A DNA stretch of 37,087 bases from Bryobacterales bacterium (GCA_003167275.1 PMTT01000888.1:882-37968); one strand, 5' to 3'; shown: positions 8,081-18,245, counted from the first letter of the stretch. A program made the numbers and translations. Notes: generated by a model not told the origin, from the letters alone.

Positions 8081-11000
8081 TGTTCCGCAAGGTCCTGGTC
8101 GCCAATCGAGGCGTTATCGCAGTTCGGATTATCCGCACGCTGCGGCGTATGGGAGTCGGTTCGGTGGCTGTCTACTCGGAGGCGGACCGGCATTCCCTGC
8201 ATGTGGAGCGCGCCGATGAGGCGGTCCTGATTGGCCCTGCGGCAGCGGCCGAGAGCTATCTCTCGGTTGAGCGATTGCTGGAGGCAGCGCGAAAAACAGG
8301 GGCGGAAGCGATCCATCCGGGCTACGGATTTCTGAGCGAGAACGCCGGTTTCGCCGAGGCCTGCGCGGATCGCGGTATCGTCTTCATCGGGCCGTCTCCT
8401 GACCAGATGCGGGCGTTTGGTTTGAAGCACACGGCGCGGCGGATCGCGGGCGAGAACGGAGTGCCGGTGTTGCCGGGCACGCCGCTTCTGGGGTCGCTGG
8501 CCGAGGCGCTGTCGGCCGCCGCACGGATCGGCTACCCTGTGATGCTCAAGAGCACCGCGGGGGGCGGCGGGATCGGCATGCGATCGTGCGACCGCGCGGC
8601 GGAGCTGACGGAATCGTATGCCGCCGTCCAGCGCTTGAGCCAATCCAGTTTCGGCACCGGCGGGATGTATCTGGAGAAATTCGTGGCTCGCGCGCGGCAC
8701 ATCGAGGTACAGATCTTCGGAGACGGCGCGGGCGCCGTGGTCGCGCTGGGGGAGCGCGATTGCTCGGCGCAGCGGCGCAATCAGAAGGTCATTGAGGAGA
8801 CGCCCGCCCCCGGCATCGACGAGGCCACTCGCGCGCGGCTTCTGGACGCCGCGGTGCGGTTGGGCGAGGGCGTGAACTATCGATCCGCCGGCACGGTGGA
8901 ATTCATCTACGACGCCGATACGTCGCAGTTCTACTTCCTGGAAGTGAACACGCGGCTGCAAGTGGAGCACGGAGTCACCGAGGAAGTCACAGGCGTCGAT
9001 CTGGTGGAGTGGATGGTGCGCCTGGCGGCGGGGGATAGACTTTGTAGCGCCGGCGCTACAGGCTGCTCCCTCCAGGTCCGCATCTACGCCGAGGACCCCG
9101 CCAAGAACTTCCAGCCGAGCGCCGGCAAACTTTCGCAAGTGTCCTGGCCGGCACGGGCGCGCGTGGAGACCTGGGTGGAGTCGGGCACGGAGGTCACCCC
9201 GTACTACGACCCGATGCTCGCCAAGATCATCGTGCGCGGCGTCGACCGCGCCGCGGCGCTCGCGGCAATGCGCGCGGCACTGGCGGAGTGCCGCATCGCC
9301 GGCATTGAGACCAACCTGGAGTACTTGCGCCAGGTCTGTGCCGACCCGGCCTTCGAAGCTGGTGGCATCACCACTTCGTTTCTCCGCGCCTTCGATTACC
9401 GGCGCCATGCCGTCGAGGTGCTTGACCCCGGCACGCAGACCACGATTCAGGATTATCCCGGCCGCGTGGGCTACTGGCACGTCGGCGTTCCCCCCTCCGG
9501 TCCGATGGACGCCCTGTCCTTTCGCGTGGGCAACCGCCTGGTGGGAAACGCCGAGGAGGCAGCCGGGCTGGAGATCACGGTGACGGGCCCCGCGCTGCGG
9601 TTCGGCTGCGATGCCACGATCGCGCTCACCGGCGCGGATTTCGGAGCGCGGCTGGACGGCGTGGCACTCGCTCCCTGGCAGGCCGTCGAGGTGAAGGCCG
9701 GTTCGGTCCTGGAACTGGGTTCGGCGCAGGGACCCGGCAGCCGCGCGTATCTGGCGATCGCCGGAGGATTCGACGTGCCGGTGTATCTGGGCAGCCGGAG
9801 CACATTCATCCTAGGCAAATTCGGCGGCCATGCCGGACGAGTGCTCCGGGCAGGCGACGTGGTGCACTTGCTCCCCCGTGGCGCGGGCACTCGTGCCTGC
9901 CGCATCGACTCCCCTGGTGGGACAGGCGGTTTCGCCTGTCCTCCCGCCTGTATGAGGCCCACGCCAACAGAACAGTACCAAACCCACACAGGCCAGAATG
10001 CCCATGTCACAGCGTGGGAAATCGGCGTCCTCTACGGCCCGCACGGTGCGCCCGATTTCTTCACCGCCGCGGACATCCAGACCTTCTTCTCCAACCCGTG
10101 GAAAGTCCACCACAATTCGGACCGCACCGGCGTCCGCCTCATCGGGCCCAAACCGGAGTGGGCGCGCAAAGACGGAGGCGAAGCCGGCCTGCACCCATCG
10201 AACATTCACGACAACGCCTATGCCGTCGGCACCATCGATTTCACGGGCGATATGCCAGTGATCCTGGGTCCCGATGGCCCCAGTCTGGGCGGGTTCGTCT
10301 GCCCGGCCACGATAGTCCAGGCCGAGCTCTGGAAGATCGGCCAACTGAAGCCGGGCGACCTGGTTCGCTTCCGCGCCATTTCCCTGGAACAGGCGCGCGA
10401 AATGGAAAGGCTCCTCGACGACTATGTGCGGACGCTGGACGGACGGCCACCGGGTTTGCCACCGGTGCCGGTTCGCGAGGAGCCGATATTGCGGAGCACC
10501 CCCCAATTGCTGGGCAAGCTAAAGCATACCCTACGGGTTTGCCGGGCCGATGGCGATCGCTACCTGCTGGTCGAATACGGGCCCAACGTCCTCGATCTGA
10601 ACCTCCGCTTCCGTGTCCACGCGCTCGAAAGCCAACTGCGCGGCGCGGCACTTCCGGGCATCCTCGACATCACGCCCGGAGTCCGCTCCCTGCACATCCA
10701 TTACGATGGCAGACTCCTGGCGCGCGAGTCCCTGCTCGAAGCACTGGACGCCTGCGAGCAGCGCATCCCGGATCTCGACGATCTGGTGGTGCCCTCGCGC
10801 ATCGTCCATTTGCCGCTCTCCTGGGACGATCCGGCCACCCAGTTGGCCATTCGCAAATACATGCAGGGGGTCAGGCCCGACGCGCCCTGGTGCCCTAGCA
10901 ACATCGAGTTCATCCGCCGCATCAACGGCCTGGAATCCGTCGATGCTGTCCGCCGTATCGTGTTCGGCGCGAACTACCTGGTGCTAGGCCTGGGCGACGT

Positions 11001-11763
11001 CTACCTGGGCGCGCCGGTGGCCACGCCGACCGATCCGCGCCACCGCATGGTCACCACCAAGTACAATCCGGCGCGCACCTGGACTCCCGAAAACGCCGTG
11101 GGGATTGGAGGCGCCTACCTCTGCGTCTACGGCATGGAAGGGCCGGGCGGATACCAGTTCGTGGGCCGCACCGTCCAGATGTGGAACACCTGGCGCGCCA
11201 CGCGCGAGTTTGAACCCGGTACGCCGTGGCTTCTCCGCTTCTTCGACCAGATCCGGTTTGAGCCGGTCTCCGCCGCCGAACTGCTGGAGATCCGCGACCA
11301 GTTCCCGCATGGGCGCTATCCGCTACGCATCGAGCACCAGGATTTCCGCCTGAAGGACTACCACGCCTTCCTGGCCTCCACCGCAACAGAGGCCGCGGAA
11401 TGCAAGCGCCGCCAGCAGGAAGCCTTCGATGCGGAGCGCGAGCGCTGGGCTCGCGCCGGCGCGGACAAGGTCTTCGAAGCGCCCGACGAAAGCGCCGACC
11501 CAGGTGGCGTCCGCGCAGAAGAGATGCCCGAGGGTTGCCGGTCCGTCTGCTCCCCGGTCACCGCAAGCGTCTGGAACATCGCGGTGGAAACCGGCCAACG
11601 TGTGGAAGCCGGGCAGAAACTGGTGGTCCTGGAAGCCATGAAGATGGAGATTGCCGTGGCATCTCCCGCCGCCGGGACTATCGAGCGGCTGAATTGCATC
11701 GCCGGCGCGTTGGTGATGGCCGGGCAGCACCTGGTCACGCTGCGCCAGGAGGTGAGAACATGA
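8080..11763 (+). CDS. Biotin-dependent urea/guanidine carboxylase (biotin carboxylase - AHS2/AHS1 - biotinyl domains)
   Basis: N-terminal '[24 protein letters not shown]', ATP-grasp, '[31 protein letters not shown]'; '[37 protein letters not shown]' (AHS2); '[23 protein letters not shown]' (AHS1); '[11 protein letters not shown]' biotin-attachment motif. Confidence 0.92.
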   Translation: MFRKVLVANRGVIAVRIIRTLRRMGVGSVAVYSEADRHSLHVERADEAVLIGPAAAAESYLSVERLLEAARKTGAEAIHPGYGFLSENAGFAEACADRGIVFIGPSPDQMRAFGLKHTARRIAGENGVPVLPGTPLLGSLAEALSAAARIGYPVMLKSTAGGGGIGMRSCDRAAELTESYAAVQRLSQSSFGTGGMYLEKFVARARHIEVQIFGDGAGAVVALGERDCSAQRRNQKVIEETPAPGIDEATRARLLDAAVRLGEGVNYRSAGTVEFIYDADTSQFYFLEVNTRLQVEHGVTEEVTGVDLVEWMVRLAAGDRLCSAGATGCSLQVRIYAEDPAKNFQPSAGKLSQVSWPARARVETWVESGTEVTPYYDPMLAKIIVRGVDRAAALAAMRAALAECRIAGIETNLEYLRQVCADPAFEAGGITTSFLRAFDYRRHAVEVLDPGTQTTIQDYPGRVGYWHVGVPPSGPMDALSFRVGNRLVGNAEEAAGLEITVTGPALRFGCDATIALTGADFGARLDGVALAPWQAVEVKAGSVLELGSAQGPGSRAYLAIAGGFDVPVYLGSRSTFILGKFGGHAGRVLRAGDVVHLLPRGAGTRACRIDSPGGTGGFACPPACMRPTPTEQYQTHTGQNAHVTAWEIGVLYGPHGAPDFFTAADIQTFFSNPWKVHHNSDRTGVRLIGPKPEWARKDGGEAGLHPSNIHDNAYAVGTIDFTGDMPVILGPDGPSLGGFVCPATIVQAELWKIGQLKPGDLVRFRAISLEQAREMERLLDDYVRTLDGRPPGLPPVPVREEPILRSTPQLLGKLKHTLRVCRADGDRYLLVEYGPNVLDLNLRFRVHALESQLRGAALPGILDITPGVRSLHIHYDGRLLARESLLEALDACEQRIPDLDDLVVPSRIVHLPLSWDDPATQLAIRKYMQGVRPDAPWCPSNIEFIRRINGLESVDAVRRIVFGANYLVLGLGDVYLGAPVATPTDPRHRMVTTKYNPARTWTPENAVGIGGAYLCVYGMEGPGGYQFVGRTVQMWNTWRATREFEPGTPWLLRFFDQIRFEPVSAAELLEIRDQFPHGRYPLRIEHQDFRLKDYHAFLASTATEAAECKRRQQEAFDAERERWARAGADKVFEAPDESADPGGVRAEEMPEGCRSVCSPVTASVWNIAVETGQRVEAGQKLVVLEAMKMEIAVASPAAGTIERLNCIAGALVMAGQHLVTLRQEVRT
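9043..9060. repeat. 18-bp perfect palindrome inside the carboxylase CDS
   Basis: TGTAGCGCCGGCGCTACA; encodes part of '[14 protein letters not shown]'. Confidence 0.7.
9878..9950. repeat. Hairpin elements lying in frame within the carboxylase CDS
   Basis: GTGGCGCGGGCACTCGTGCCTGCCGCATCGACTC (9878-9911) then GGTGGGACAGGCG-gttt-CGCCTGTC (9916-9940); both match intergenic copies elsewhere in the window. Confidence 0.8.
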
Positions 11764-13541
11764 CGTCGGATCTCGCGCTGGACCTGGCATCTTTGCGCGC
11801 ACTCTATCAATCGCGGTCGGCCAAGCCCACCGACGTGGTGGCGGCGGTCTACGACCGGATCGGCAGCGGCCCTCTGGCCCCCGTTTGGATCTCCCTGGTG
11901 CCGCGCAAATACGCCATGGCCCAGGCGCGCGAACTGGAGAACGACCCGCTGGCGGCCGCCCGTCCGCTCTACGGCGTCCCGTTCGCCATCAAGGACAACC
12001 TCGACCTGGCCGGCCTCGCGACCACCGCGGGATGCCCCGCCTACGCCTATCAACCGTCCCGCAGCGCGACCGTCGTACAATCGCTGGTCGATGCCGGAGC
12101 GATCCCCATCGGCAAGACCAATCTCGATCAATTCGCCACCGGCCTGGTGGGCACCCGGACACCGCACGGGGCCTGCTCCAGCGTCTTCGACCAGCGGTAC
12201 ATCTCGGGCGGATCCAGTGCGGGCTCGGCCGTGGCAGTCGCCAAGGGGTTGGCCAGTTTTGCGCTGGGCAGCGACACGGCCGGGTCGGGCCGAGTCCCGG
12301 CGGCCTTCAACAACCTGGTAGGTCTGAAGCCCTCGCGCGGCCTGTTGAGCACCCTGGGACTGGTGCCCGCATGTCGGACCTTAGACTGTGTTTCCATCCT
12401 GGCGGCGACCTGTCATGACGCCTGGACCGTGTGGGACTCCGCCCGTGGATTCGATGCCGCCGACCCGTTTTCCCGCGTCCCGTCGTCCGGCCAGTCCGCC
12501 GCGCCCTGGGCCAGCGGGACCTTCCGATTCGGCGTCCCGGCGGCCGACCAGCTTCAGTTCTTTGGCGATGACGAGGCCGCCGCCCTGTATGAAAAGGCGG
12601 TGGCGGCGCTGGAGGGCGTAGGCGGGCAGAAGGTGGAGATCGATTTCGCGGTCTTCCGCGCCGCCGCCGACCTGCTCTATTCCGGCCCGTGGGTGGCTGA
12701 GCGCCTGGCGGCGATCCGCCCATTCCTCGAACAGCATGCCGACCAGATGGACCCGGTGGTGCGCGAGATCATCTCCGGCGCACGCCGCTATACCGCGGTG
12801 GACGCATTCGAGGCCGAATACCGCCTGCGGGAGTTGCGCCGCGCCACCGAATCGCAATGGGAGCGCATGGACGTCCTGGTGCTCCCCACCACCGGAACCA
12901 TTTACACGCACGAAGCCTTGGCCGCCGAGCCTTTCAAACTGAATACCAATCTGGGCTACTACACCAACTTCGTGAACCTGCTGGACCTTGCCGCGGTGGC
13001 GGCGCCCGCCGGTTTTCGTGCCAACGGTTTGCCCTTTGGCGTATCGTTTATCGGCCCGGCGTTCAGCGATGAAGCCCTGCTGGCGGTGGCCGACCGGTAC
13101 CATCGCACGTGGGCCCAACTGCCCGGCCCGGCCATCGACCTGGGGGCGTGCCCTCCAGGCTGCATCGCGGTGGCGGTGGTGGGCGCGCACCTGAAGGGGC
13201 AGCCCTTAAATCGCCAGCTCACGGAGCGCGGAGCGCGCCTGATCAAATCGTGCCGCACCGCGCGCGGCTATCGTCTGTACGCGCTGGATCGGACCATGCC
13301 TCCGAAACCCGGCCTGGTGCGCGACGATAGTTTCGACGGGAAAGGCATCGAGGTGGAGGTGTGGGCGGTGCCCGAAGATCGCTTCGGCGGATTCGTCGCG
13401 GACGTGCCGCCGCCGCTCGGAATCGGGAACGCCACTCTGGATAGCGGCGAGACGGTGAAGTGCTTCATCTGCGAGCCCTATGCGATTCGGGGCGCCACCG
13501 AAATCACCCACTTCGGCGGCTGGCGGAACTATTTGAAGTGA
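11760..13541 (+). CDS. Allophanate hydrolase (amidase-signature domain plus C-terminal domain)
   Basis: ATG at 11760 overlaps the carboxylase stop (ATGA). '[24 protein letters not shown]', '[64 protein letters not shown]'; C-terminal '[37 protein letters not shown]'. Confidence 0.93.
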   Translation: MTSDLALDLASLRALYQSRSAKPTDVVAAVYDRIGSGPLAPVWISLVPRKYAMAQARELENDPLAAARPLYGVPFAIKDNLDLAGLATTAGCPAYAYQPSRSATVVQSLVDAGAIPIGKTNLDQFATGLVGTRTPHGACSSVFDQRYISGGSSAGSAVAVAKGLASFALGSDTAGSGRVPAAFNNLVGLKPSRGLLSTLGLVPACRTLDCVSILAATCHDAWTVWDSARGFDAADPFSRVPSSGQSAAPWASGTFRFGVPAADQLQFFGDDEAAALYEKAVAALEGVGGQKVEIDFAVFRAAADLLYSGPWVAERLAAIRPFLEQHADQMDPVVREIISGARRYTAVDAFEAEYRLRELRRATESQWERMDVLVLPTTGTIYTHEALAAEPFKLNTNLGYYTNFVNLLDLAAVAAPAGFRANGLPFGVSFIGPAFSDEALLAVADRYHRTWAQLPGPAIDLGACPPGCIAVAVVGAHLKGQPLNRQLTERGARLIKSCRTARGYRLYALDRTMPPKPGLVRDDSFDGKGIEVEVWAVPEDRFGGFVADVPPPLGIGNATLDSGETVKCFICEPYAIRGATEITHFGGWRNYLK

Positions 13542-13596
13542 GGCTTACCATCCCTTTCTTTGGGGCTGATGATGCCCAAAGCTGGACAGGGTCTAT

Positions 13597-13625
13597 TTGC
13601 GCAAACCATGGACCTCCGATATGAT
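13597..13625 (+). promoter_or_regulatory. Candidate promoter for the HTH/PIN module
   Basis: TTGCGC (13597-13602), 17-bp spacer, TATGAT (13620-13625); GCATTTG repeated at 13642 and 13651 downstream. Confidence 0.35.
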
Positions 13626-13684
13626 GTTTATGCCACTTGTAGCATTTGCGGCATTTGGCGCGTCTGTACCAAAGGGGAATCTAA

Positions 13685-14149
13685 ATGGCCCTTCAGGAGC
13701 AACCGCAAGCGCCCGTCGCGCTCTCGGAGAGCGACCAGCGGCAGGTCCTGGCACTTTACCAGAAAATTCAACGCAGCCGCGCCAAACTGGTCGGGCCGGA
13801 CGGAAGAACCCAAAGCATGCCTGCTTCCCTCTGCGAGTTTCTGACGACGCTGACCGCCGACCTCTCCGAAGGCCAGTCCGTCGCCATCGTGCAGAACGAC
13901 GCTCAGCTAACAACGGTGGAGGCCGCCCGAATGCTCGGCGTGTCACGCCAGTTTCTCATTGGACAACTGGAGAGAAACGAGATCCCATTTCACTTGGTCG
14001 GTACTCACCGGCGTGTCTATGCGCGGGACGTGCTGGCGTATAAGATGCAGCGCGACGGCAAGAGGCGCCGGATTCTGGATGAGCTGACTCGTGCAGAAAC
14101 GGCGGAAGGCCTCTACGACCGGGAACCGCCGGATGATCGCACAGACTAA
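13685..14149 (+). CDS. Excisionase-type helix-turn-helix antitoxin
   Basis: 'QLTTVEAARMLGVSRQFLIGQLERNEIPFHLVGTHRRVYARDVLAYK'; immediately upstream of and overlapping a PIN-domain ORF. Confidence 0.8.
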   Translation: MALQEQPQAPVALSESDQRQVLALYQKIQRSRAKLVGPDGRTQSMPASLCEFLTTLTADLSEGQSVAIVQNDAQLTTVEAARMLGVSRQFLIGQLERNEIPFHLVGTHRRVYARDVLAYKMQRDGKRRRILDELTRAETAEGLYDREPPDDRTD

Positions 14150-14687
14150 CGAATTGGTCCTGCTCCTGGACACTTGCGTCCTGGTTTCCATGCCGTTGTG
14201 TGACACGCTGCTGCGGCTGGCCGAGGAACCGGCGTTTTACATGCCGCGTTGGAGCGCAGATATTCTCGGCGAATTGCGACGAGGCCTCCGCAGGATGAAG
14301 TATAGCGAGGCCCAGGCCGAGCGGCGGGTTACCGCTATGCAAGCAGCATTTGAAGATGCCTGTGTCACCGGTTACGAGAAGCTCATCCCGTCCATGACGA
14401 ACGACACGAAAGACCGTCACGGACTGGCGGCTGCCGTCTGCGCAGGCGCGCATGCCATCCTCACGGAAAACGTGAAGCACTTCCCCGCCAGGTCCGTCGA
14501 GCCCCACAAGATCGAAGTGCTCACACCCCACCAGTTCCTGGTACACGCATTCCACTTCAACCGGGAACTGCTCGAAGACAAGCTGCGGGGACAAGCAGTG
14601 GCCCGCGGGATTCGCTTTGAGGATCTCGTTCACAAGCTGGCGACATGGGCGCCGCCGTTGCCGAAACTCCTCCTCGACGAGATGTAG
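14133..14687 (+). CDS. PIN-domain toxin
   Basis: 'LVLLLDTCVLVSMPLCDTLLRLAEE...SADILGELRRGL...DTKDRHGLAAAVCAGAHAILTENVKHFP' with the expected acidic residues; ATG 14133 overlaps the antitoxin stop by 17 bp. Confidence 0.8.
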   Translation: MIAQTNELVLLLDTCVLVSMPLCDTLLRLAEEPAFYMPRWSADILGELRRGLRRMKYSEAQAERRVTAMQAAFEDACVTGYEKLIPSMTNDTKDRHGLAAAVCAGAHAILTENVKHFPARSVEPHKIEVLTPHQFLVHAFHFNRELLEDKLRGQAVARGIRFEDLVHKLATWAPPLPKLLLDEM

Positions 14688-15311
14688 CTACTCCAGATAC
14701 AACACCTTCCGCTTCTTCTCCACGAGCTTGATGAAATTCCGTTTGATCTTGTATTTCGCCCGCAGCGCCTCCAGATGTTGTACGAACTCCACACTCTGGC
14801 CCATTCGCTTCATCGCGGCCGCCGCCTTCACCAACAAGCCGACGGCCTCTTCGTACCTTCCGGCGCTCTCGCGTGCGACGCCCGCCTCGCCATACCTCAA
14901 ATAGATCGGCGCAGCGTCTTCGGGATGTTCCTTCTCGCGAACGGCGGCAAGCCGGAGCCACAGAGCGTCCGAACATCCCCCAACCCCGGCCTCGCGCCAA
15001 GCATCTTCCGCGTTGCCTTCATCCAGGAAGATCTCCACCAGGACAGAATGGTCCTCGGCCAGCCAGCGGGTCCTGGCCAACCCCGGGGGCTTCTCCTTGG
15101 ACTTCGCGATGCCCGACCGGATCTCTCGAAGCGCGCGCTCCCGGTAATCCGGCCACGCGCCCGCCTTCTTCGCGTGTCTTTGCAGCGTTTTGAATTCCTG
15201 CGGAGATGGGCGCTCCACAAACGCGGCCCACATCACCTGCATGGCCTCATCGTAGCGCTGGCGGCGGTGATACTCTTCCGCGGCGTTCCTCGGGCGCATT
15301 GGGGAACTCAC
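14688..15311 (-). pseudogene. C-terminal fragment resembling a SWIM zinc-finger family protein
   Basis: 'AVGLLVKAAAAMKRMGQSVEFVQHLEALRAKYKIKRNFIKLVEKK' resembles the C-terminus of large SWIM-domain proteins. No SWIM motif is present; the 5' end runs into a different gene fragment. Confidence 0.5.
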
Positions 15312-15405
15312 CGAGGATGGCCTGACTGCCGATCACCACGATGTCATTGTCATCGGCGATGGTTCCGGCAGCTCGAATGATGTGCTCCAGTTGGGCGCGG
15401 GTCAC
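15247..15405 (-). pseudogene. Truncated nucleotidyltransferase-like protein
   Basis: GTG at 15405 overlaps the stop of the upstream gene. Translation 'VTRAQLEHIIRAAGTIADDNDIVVIGSQAILGEFPNAPEERRGRVSPPPALR*' starts like an NTase (IVVIGSQAILGEFP) but stops after 52 aa. Confidence 0.6.
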
Positions 15406-15740
15406 GGCTGGCCGGCTGGTTGCGGCGCAAACCGCGAGTAGACGGCCCAGCGTTCCGCCGGCTCTAGGACGCCCGCAAAAGGCGTCGCCTGGCGCATCGC
15501 ATTCATCCGCTCGCTGTCCTCCTCCAGCAATGCCAGGACCTCGGATATCGGACGGTCCAGAATCTCACGCCAGGCCTCCCAGTAGGGCTGCGACCGCCCG
15601 GCGGATGCGCTCCAACGCGCCAGATTTTCGCGCGCAATTTCGATGAGTTCCGGATGAGCTTGCAACTTGGCGGCGATGGCGCGGTGCAATTCCAGGCTGC
15701 GCCGGTCAATCCGCCGATGCCCTTGAAGAGGCAAGTTCAT
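15402..15740 (-). CDS. Small helical protein, partner of the nucleotidyltransferase-like gene (candidate TA-module component)
   Basis: 'MNLPLQGHRRIDRRSLELHRAIAAKLQAHPELIEIARENLARWSASAGRSQPYWEAWREILDRPISEVLALLEEDSERMNAMRQATPFAGVLEPAERWAVYSRF'; 4-bp overlap with the truncated NTase. Confidence 0.65.
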   Translation of the reverse strand: MNLPLQGHRRIDRRSLELHRAIAAKLQAHPELIEIARENLARWSASAGRSQPYWEAWREILDRPISEVLALLEEDSERMNAMRQATPFAGVLEPAERWAVYSRFAPQPAGQP

Positions 15741-15760
15741 GCCCACATTGTATCGCCGAT

Positions 15761-15932
15761 GTGGCGCGGACACTCGTGTCTGCCGCGTCGAGACTCGTCT
15801 CGACGCATTTCGCGCCCGGCCCGAAATGCCACGAAGAGCAACGGGATTGCTTTCCCTTGCAGCGTAGATGACGTGCTGCGCCAACTGCGTCGAGACGAGT
15901 CTCGACGCGGCAGACACGAGTGTCCGCGCCAC
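15761..15932. repeat. 172-bp unit bounded by a perfect 46-bp inverted repeat (MITE-like)
   Basis: 15761-15806 gtggcgcggacactcgtgtctgccgcgtcgagactcgtctcgacgc is the exact reverse complement of 15887-15932. Each arm contains GACAC-tc-GTGTC and GCGTCGAGAC-tc-GTCTCGACGC. Confidence 0.92.
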
Positions 15933-15956
15933 CGGTTCTATGGGACAATCTGATCC

Positions 15957-18245
15957 ATGCGCGGATCATCGGGAGGCTTTAGGGCGCATCTCGCGACCTC
16001 GGCGGTCGTGTTGGCTGCCGCGGCCTTGACAGGCCGGGCGTATACGCAAGCGACGGCGCGCTCCCCAATATCGAGTCCCGCGAACAACTATGTAGATCCC
16101 GCCCTGTGCGCCCAATGCCACGCGGAGATCGCGAACAATTTCCGGAAGACTGGCATGGGGCGCTCCTTCTACCGCCTGTCGTCTGTGGATCTCACGGCTG
16201 TCAAGCCGTTCTATCACCAGGCGTCCGGCTGTTACTTCGCCATGATCGAGCGCGGCGGCAAGTATTATCAGCGCCGCTGGCAAATGGGATTCGATGGCAA
16301 GGAAACCAACGTGGACGAGCGGCAGGTGGACTTCGTTCTGGGCTCCGGCAATCACTCGCGGACGTATCTTCACCTCACGAGCCGAAACACGCTGCAGCAA
16401 TTGCCACTCGGCTGGTACGCGGAAAAAGGCGGCTACTGGGGAATGAATCCGGGCTACGACCGGCCGGATTTTCCGGGGGCTACCCGCCTGATCGGATACC
16501 AGTGCATGTTCTGCCACAACGCTTATCCCCGGATTCCGAATGGGCATTCAGAGGATGGCGCGGAGGCGCAGTATGTTCTGCCCCTGCCCCCGGGCATCGA
16601 CTGCCAACGATGCCACGGCCCCGGGGAGCGGCACATCGCGGCGCTGGGCAAGCCGGGCGCCAGGCCGGAGGAGGTTCGCGCGGCCATCGTGAATCCCGGC
16701 CGTTTGAGCCCGGAGCGCGAAATGGAGGTGTGCCTGGAGTGCCATCTGGAGACCACGAATCTGCCGCTGCCGGGCTCGCTGCAGCGCCGGAGTCGGGGAC
16801 CGTTTTCCTATGTGCCGGGACAGCCGCTGGCGGACTTCCGGTTGTCCTTCGACCGCGCGGCTCCCGAAGACCGGTTGGAAGTGGCGCACGCCGGCTACCG
16901 ACTGCTCGAATCGCAGTGCTATCTGAAGAGCGCGGGAAAACTGCGGTGCACCACGTGTCACGATCCGCACAATATCCCGCGCGGTGAGGCCGCCGCCGCG
17001 CACTACAACGGCATTTGCCTCACGTGCCACCAGGCGTCCCTTCAGAGCGCGGTTGCCACGGGCGCGCATCCCGCCGATTCCGCCTGCGTGGGCTGTCACA
17101 TGCCCAAAGGTAGAACCGATGACGCGGTGCATATCGTGATGACCGATCACTACATCCGTCGCCGTCCCCCTAGCACCAGCGATCTGTTGGCGGAGAAGGA
17201 TACCTCGCGCGAATTGCCCGTTGTTCCGTATCGCGGCGAGGTGGTTCCCTACTATCCCGCGCATCTCCCTGCGACGGCGGAAAATGCCCTGGATGCTGCG
17301 GTCGCGCAGCTTCGCGACCGCAGCAATCTGAAGGATGGTTTGCCGCGGCTTGCGGGCCTGATCGAGAAGTACCATCCGGCGGCAGCGGGCTACTATTCGG
17401 ACCTTGCCGAGGGATACCTGGCGGCAGGAGACGCAGCGCGGGCGATGCTCTATTTCGGGCAAGCCGTGCAGCATGTGCCCACTTCTGCCGTCGTGCCGCT
17501 GCGATATGGAAACGCTTTGGTGGAGACGCAGCAATGGGCGAAGGCAGAAGCAGTCCTGCGCGGCGTTACCACGCGGTCGCCTGACGATGCCGAGGCGTGG
17601 GGACTGCTGGGCCATGCATTGTGGCAGCAAAACAAGCTCGCGGAAGCGAAGGCGGTGTTGGAGAAAGGATTGAAGCTGAATCCCGACTTGCCCGAGCCGC
17701 ACAATTACCTTGGCGGCGTGCTGGTGGCCACCAGAGATTTTGCTGGGGCGGAGAAGGAATTCCGCGCGGCGCTGCGGATCGAACCTGGCATTGCGGAGTG
17801 GCAGGCGAATCTGGCGAATCTCCTGGCGTCGCGCGGCGAACTGTCCGAGGCCACATATTACTTCGAGTTGAGTATCCGATTGAAGCCCGGATATGCCGGT
17901 TCGCGGCTCGGGTACGCCCGCTTGCTGGCCAACACGAATCGTTACGCCGAAGCCGAACCGCAGGCCAAGGCAGCGGTGGAAGCTGATGCGGGCGTGGCCC
18001 CCGCGCACGAGCTGTGGGGCTATCTCTTGGCCGCCAAAGGCGACATGGATGGCGCCGCGCGCGAGTTGCAGGCCGCTGTGCGCTTGCAGCCCGATTTCTG
18101 GCGCGCCCAATACGAACTCGGCGCAGTGCTCGACCGCAAGGGCGACACTGCCTCCGCCGTGGAGCATCTGACGCTCGCGGCGAAGGGCGCGGACCCGGAC
18201 ACCAGGGCGGCAGCACTGCAATTGCTGCAGAAGGTCAAGCGCTGA
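15957..18245 (+). CDS. Multiheme cytochrome c (seven CxxCH) with C-terminal TPR domain
   Basis: CAQCH, CMFCH, CQRCH, CLECH, CTTCH, CLTCH, CVGCH; TPR region from ~aa 460 ('LAEAKAVLEKGLKLNPDLPEPHNYLGGVLVATRDFAGAEKEFRAALRIEPG'). Confidence 0.88.
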   Translation: MRGSSGGFRAHLATSAVVLAAAALTGRAYTQATARSPISSPANNYVDPALCAQCHAEIANNFRKTGMGRSFYRLSSVDLTAVKPFYHQASGCYFAMIERGGKYYQRRWQMGFDGKETNVDERQVDFVLGSGNHSRTYLHLTSRNTLQQLPLGWYAEKGGYWGMNPGYDRPDFPGATRLIGYQCMFCHNAYPRIPNGHSEDGAEAQYVLPLPPGIDCQRCHGPGERHIAALGKPGARPEEVRAAIVNPGRLSPEREMEVCLECHLETTNLPLPGSLQRRSRGPFSYVPGQPLADFRLSFDRAAPEDRLEVAHAGYRLLESQCYLKSAGKLRCTTCHDPHNIPRGEAAAAHYNGICLTCHQASLQSAVATGAHPADSACVGCHMPKGRTDDAVHIVMTDHYIRRRPPSTSDLLAEKDTSRELPVVPYRGEVVPYYPAHLPATAENALDAAVAQLRDRSNLKDGLPRLAGLIEKYHPAAAGYYSDLAEGYLAAGDAARAMLYFGQAVQHVPTSAVVPLRYGNALVETQQWAKAEAVLRGVTTRSPDDAEAWGLLGHALWQQNKLAEAKAVLEKGLKLNPDLPEPHNYLGGVLVATRDFAGAEKEFRAALRIEPGIAEWQANLANLLASRGELSEATYYFELSIRLKPGYAGSRLGYARLLANTNRYAEAEPQAKAAVEADAGVAPAHELWGYLLAAKGDMDGAARELQAAVRLQPDFWRAQYELGAVLDRKGDTASAVEHLTLAAKGADPDTRAAALQLLQKVKR

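Noticed and set aside
7771-9480. 569-aa minus-strand ORF antisense to UAAP2/carboxylase
   Set aside because: Composition is typical of a high-GC shadow frame; the plus strand encodes clear biotin carboxylase.
11400-11759. N-terminal 120 codons of the listed 713-aa allophanate hydrolase ORF
   Set aside because: Out-of-frame reading of the carboxylase 3' end; the ATGA overlap start at 11760 gives a normal N-terminus.
16548-18221. 557-aa minus-strand ORF opposite the cytochrome gene
   Set aside because: Shadow of a gene with clear CxxCH and TPR motifs on the plus strand.
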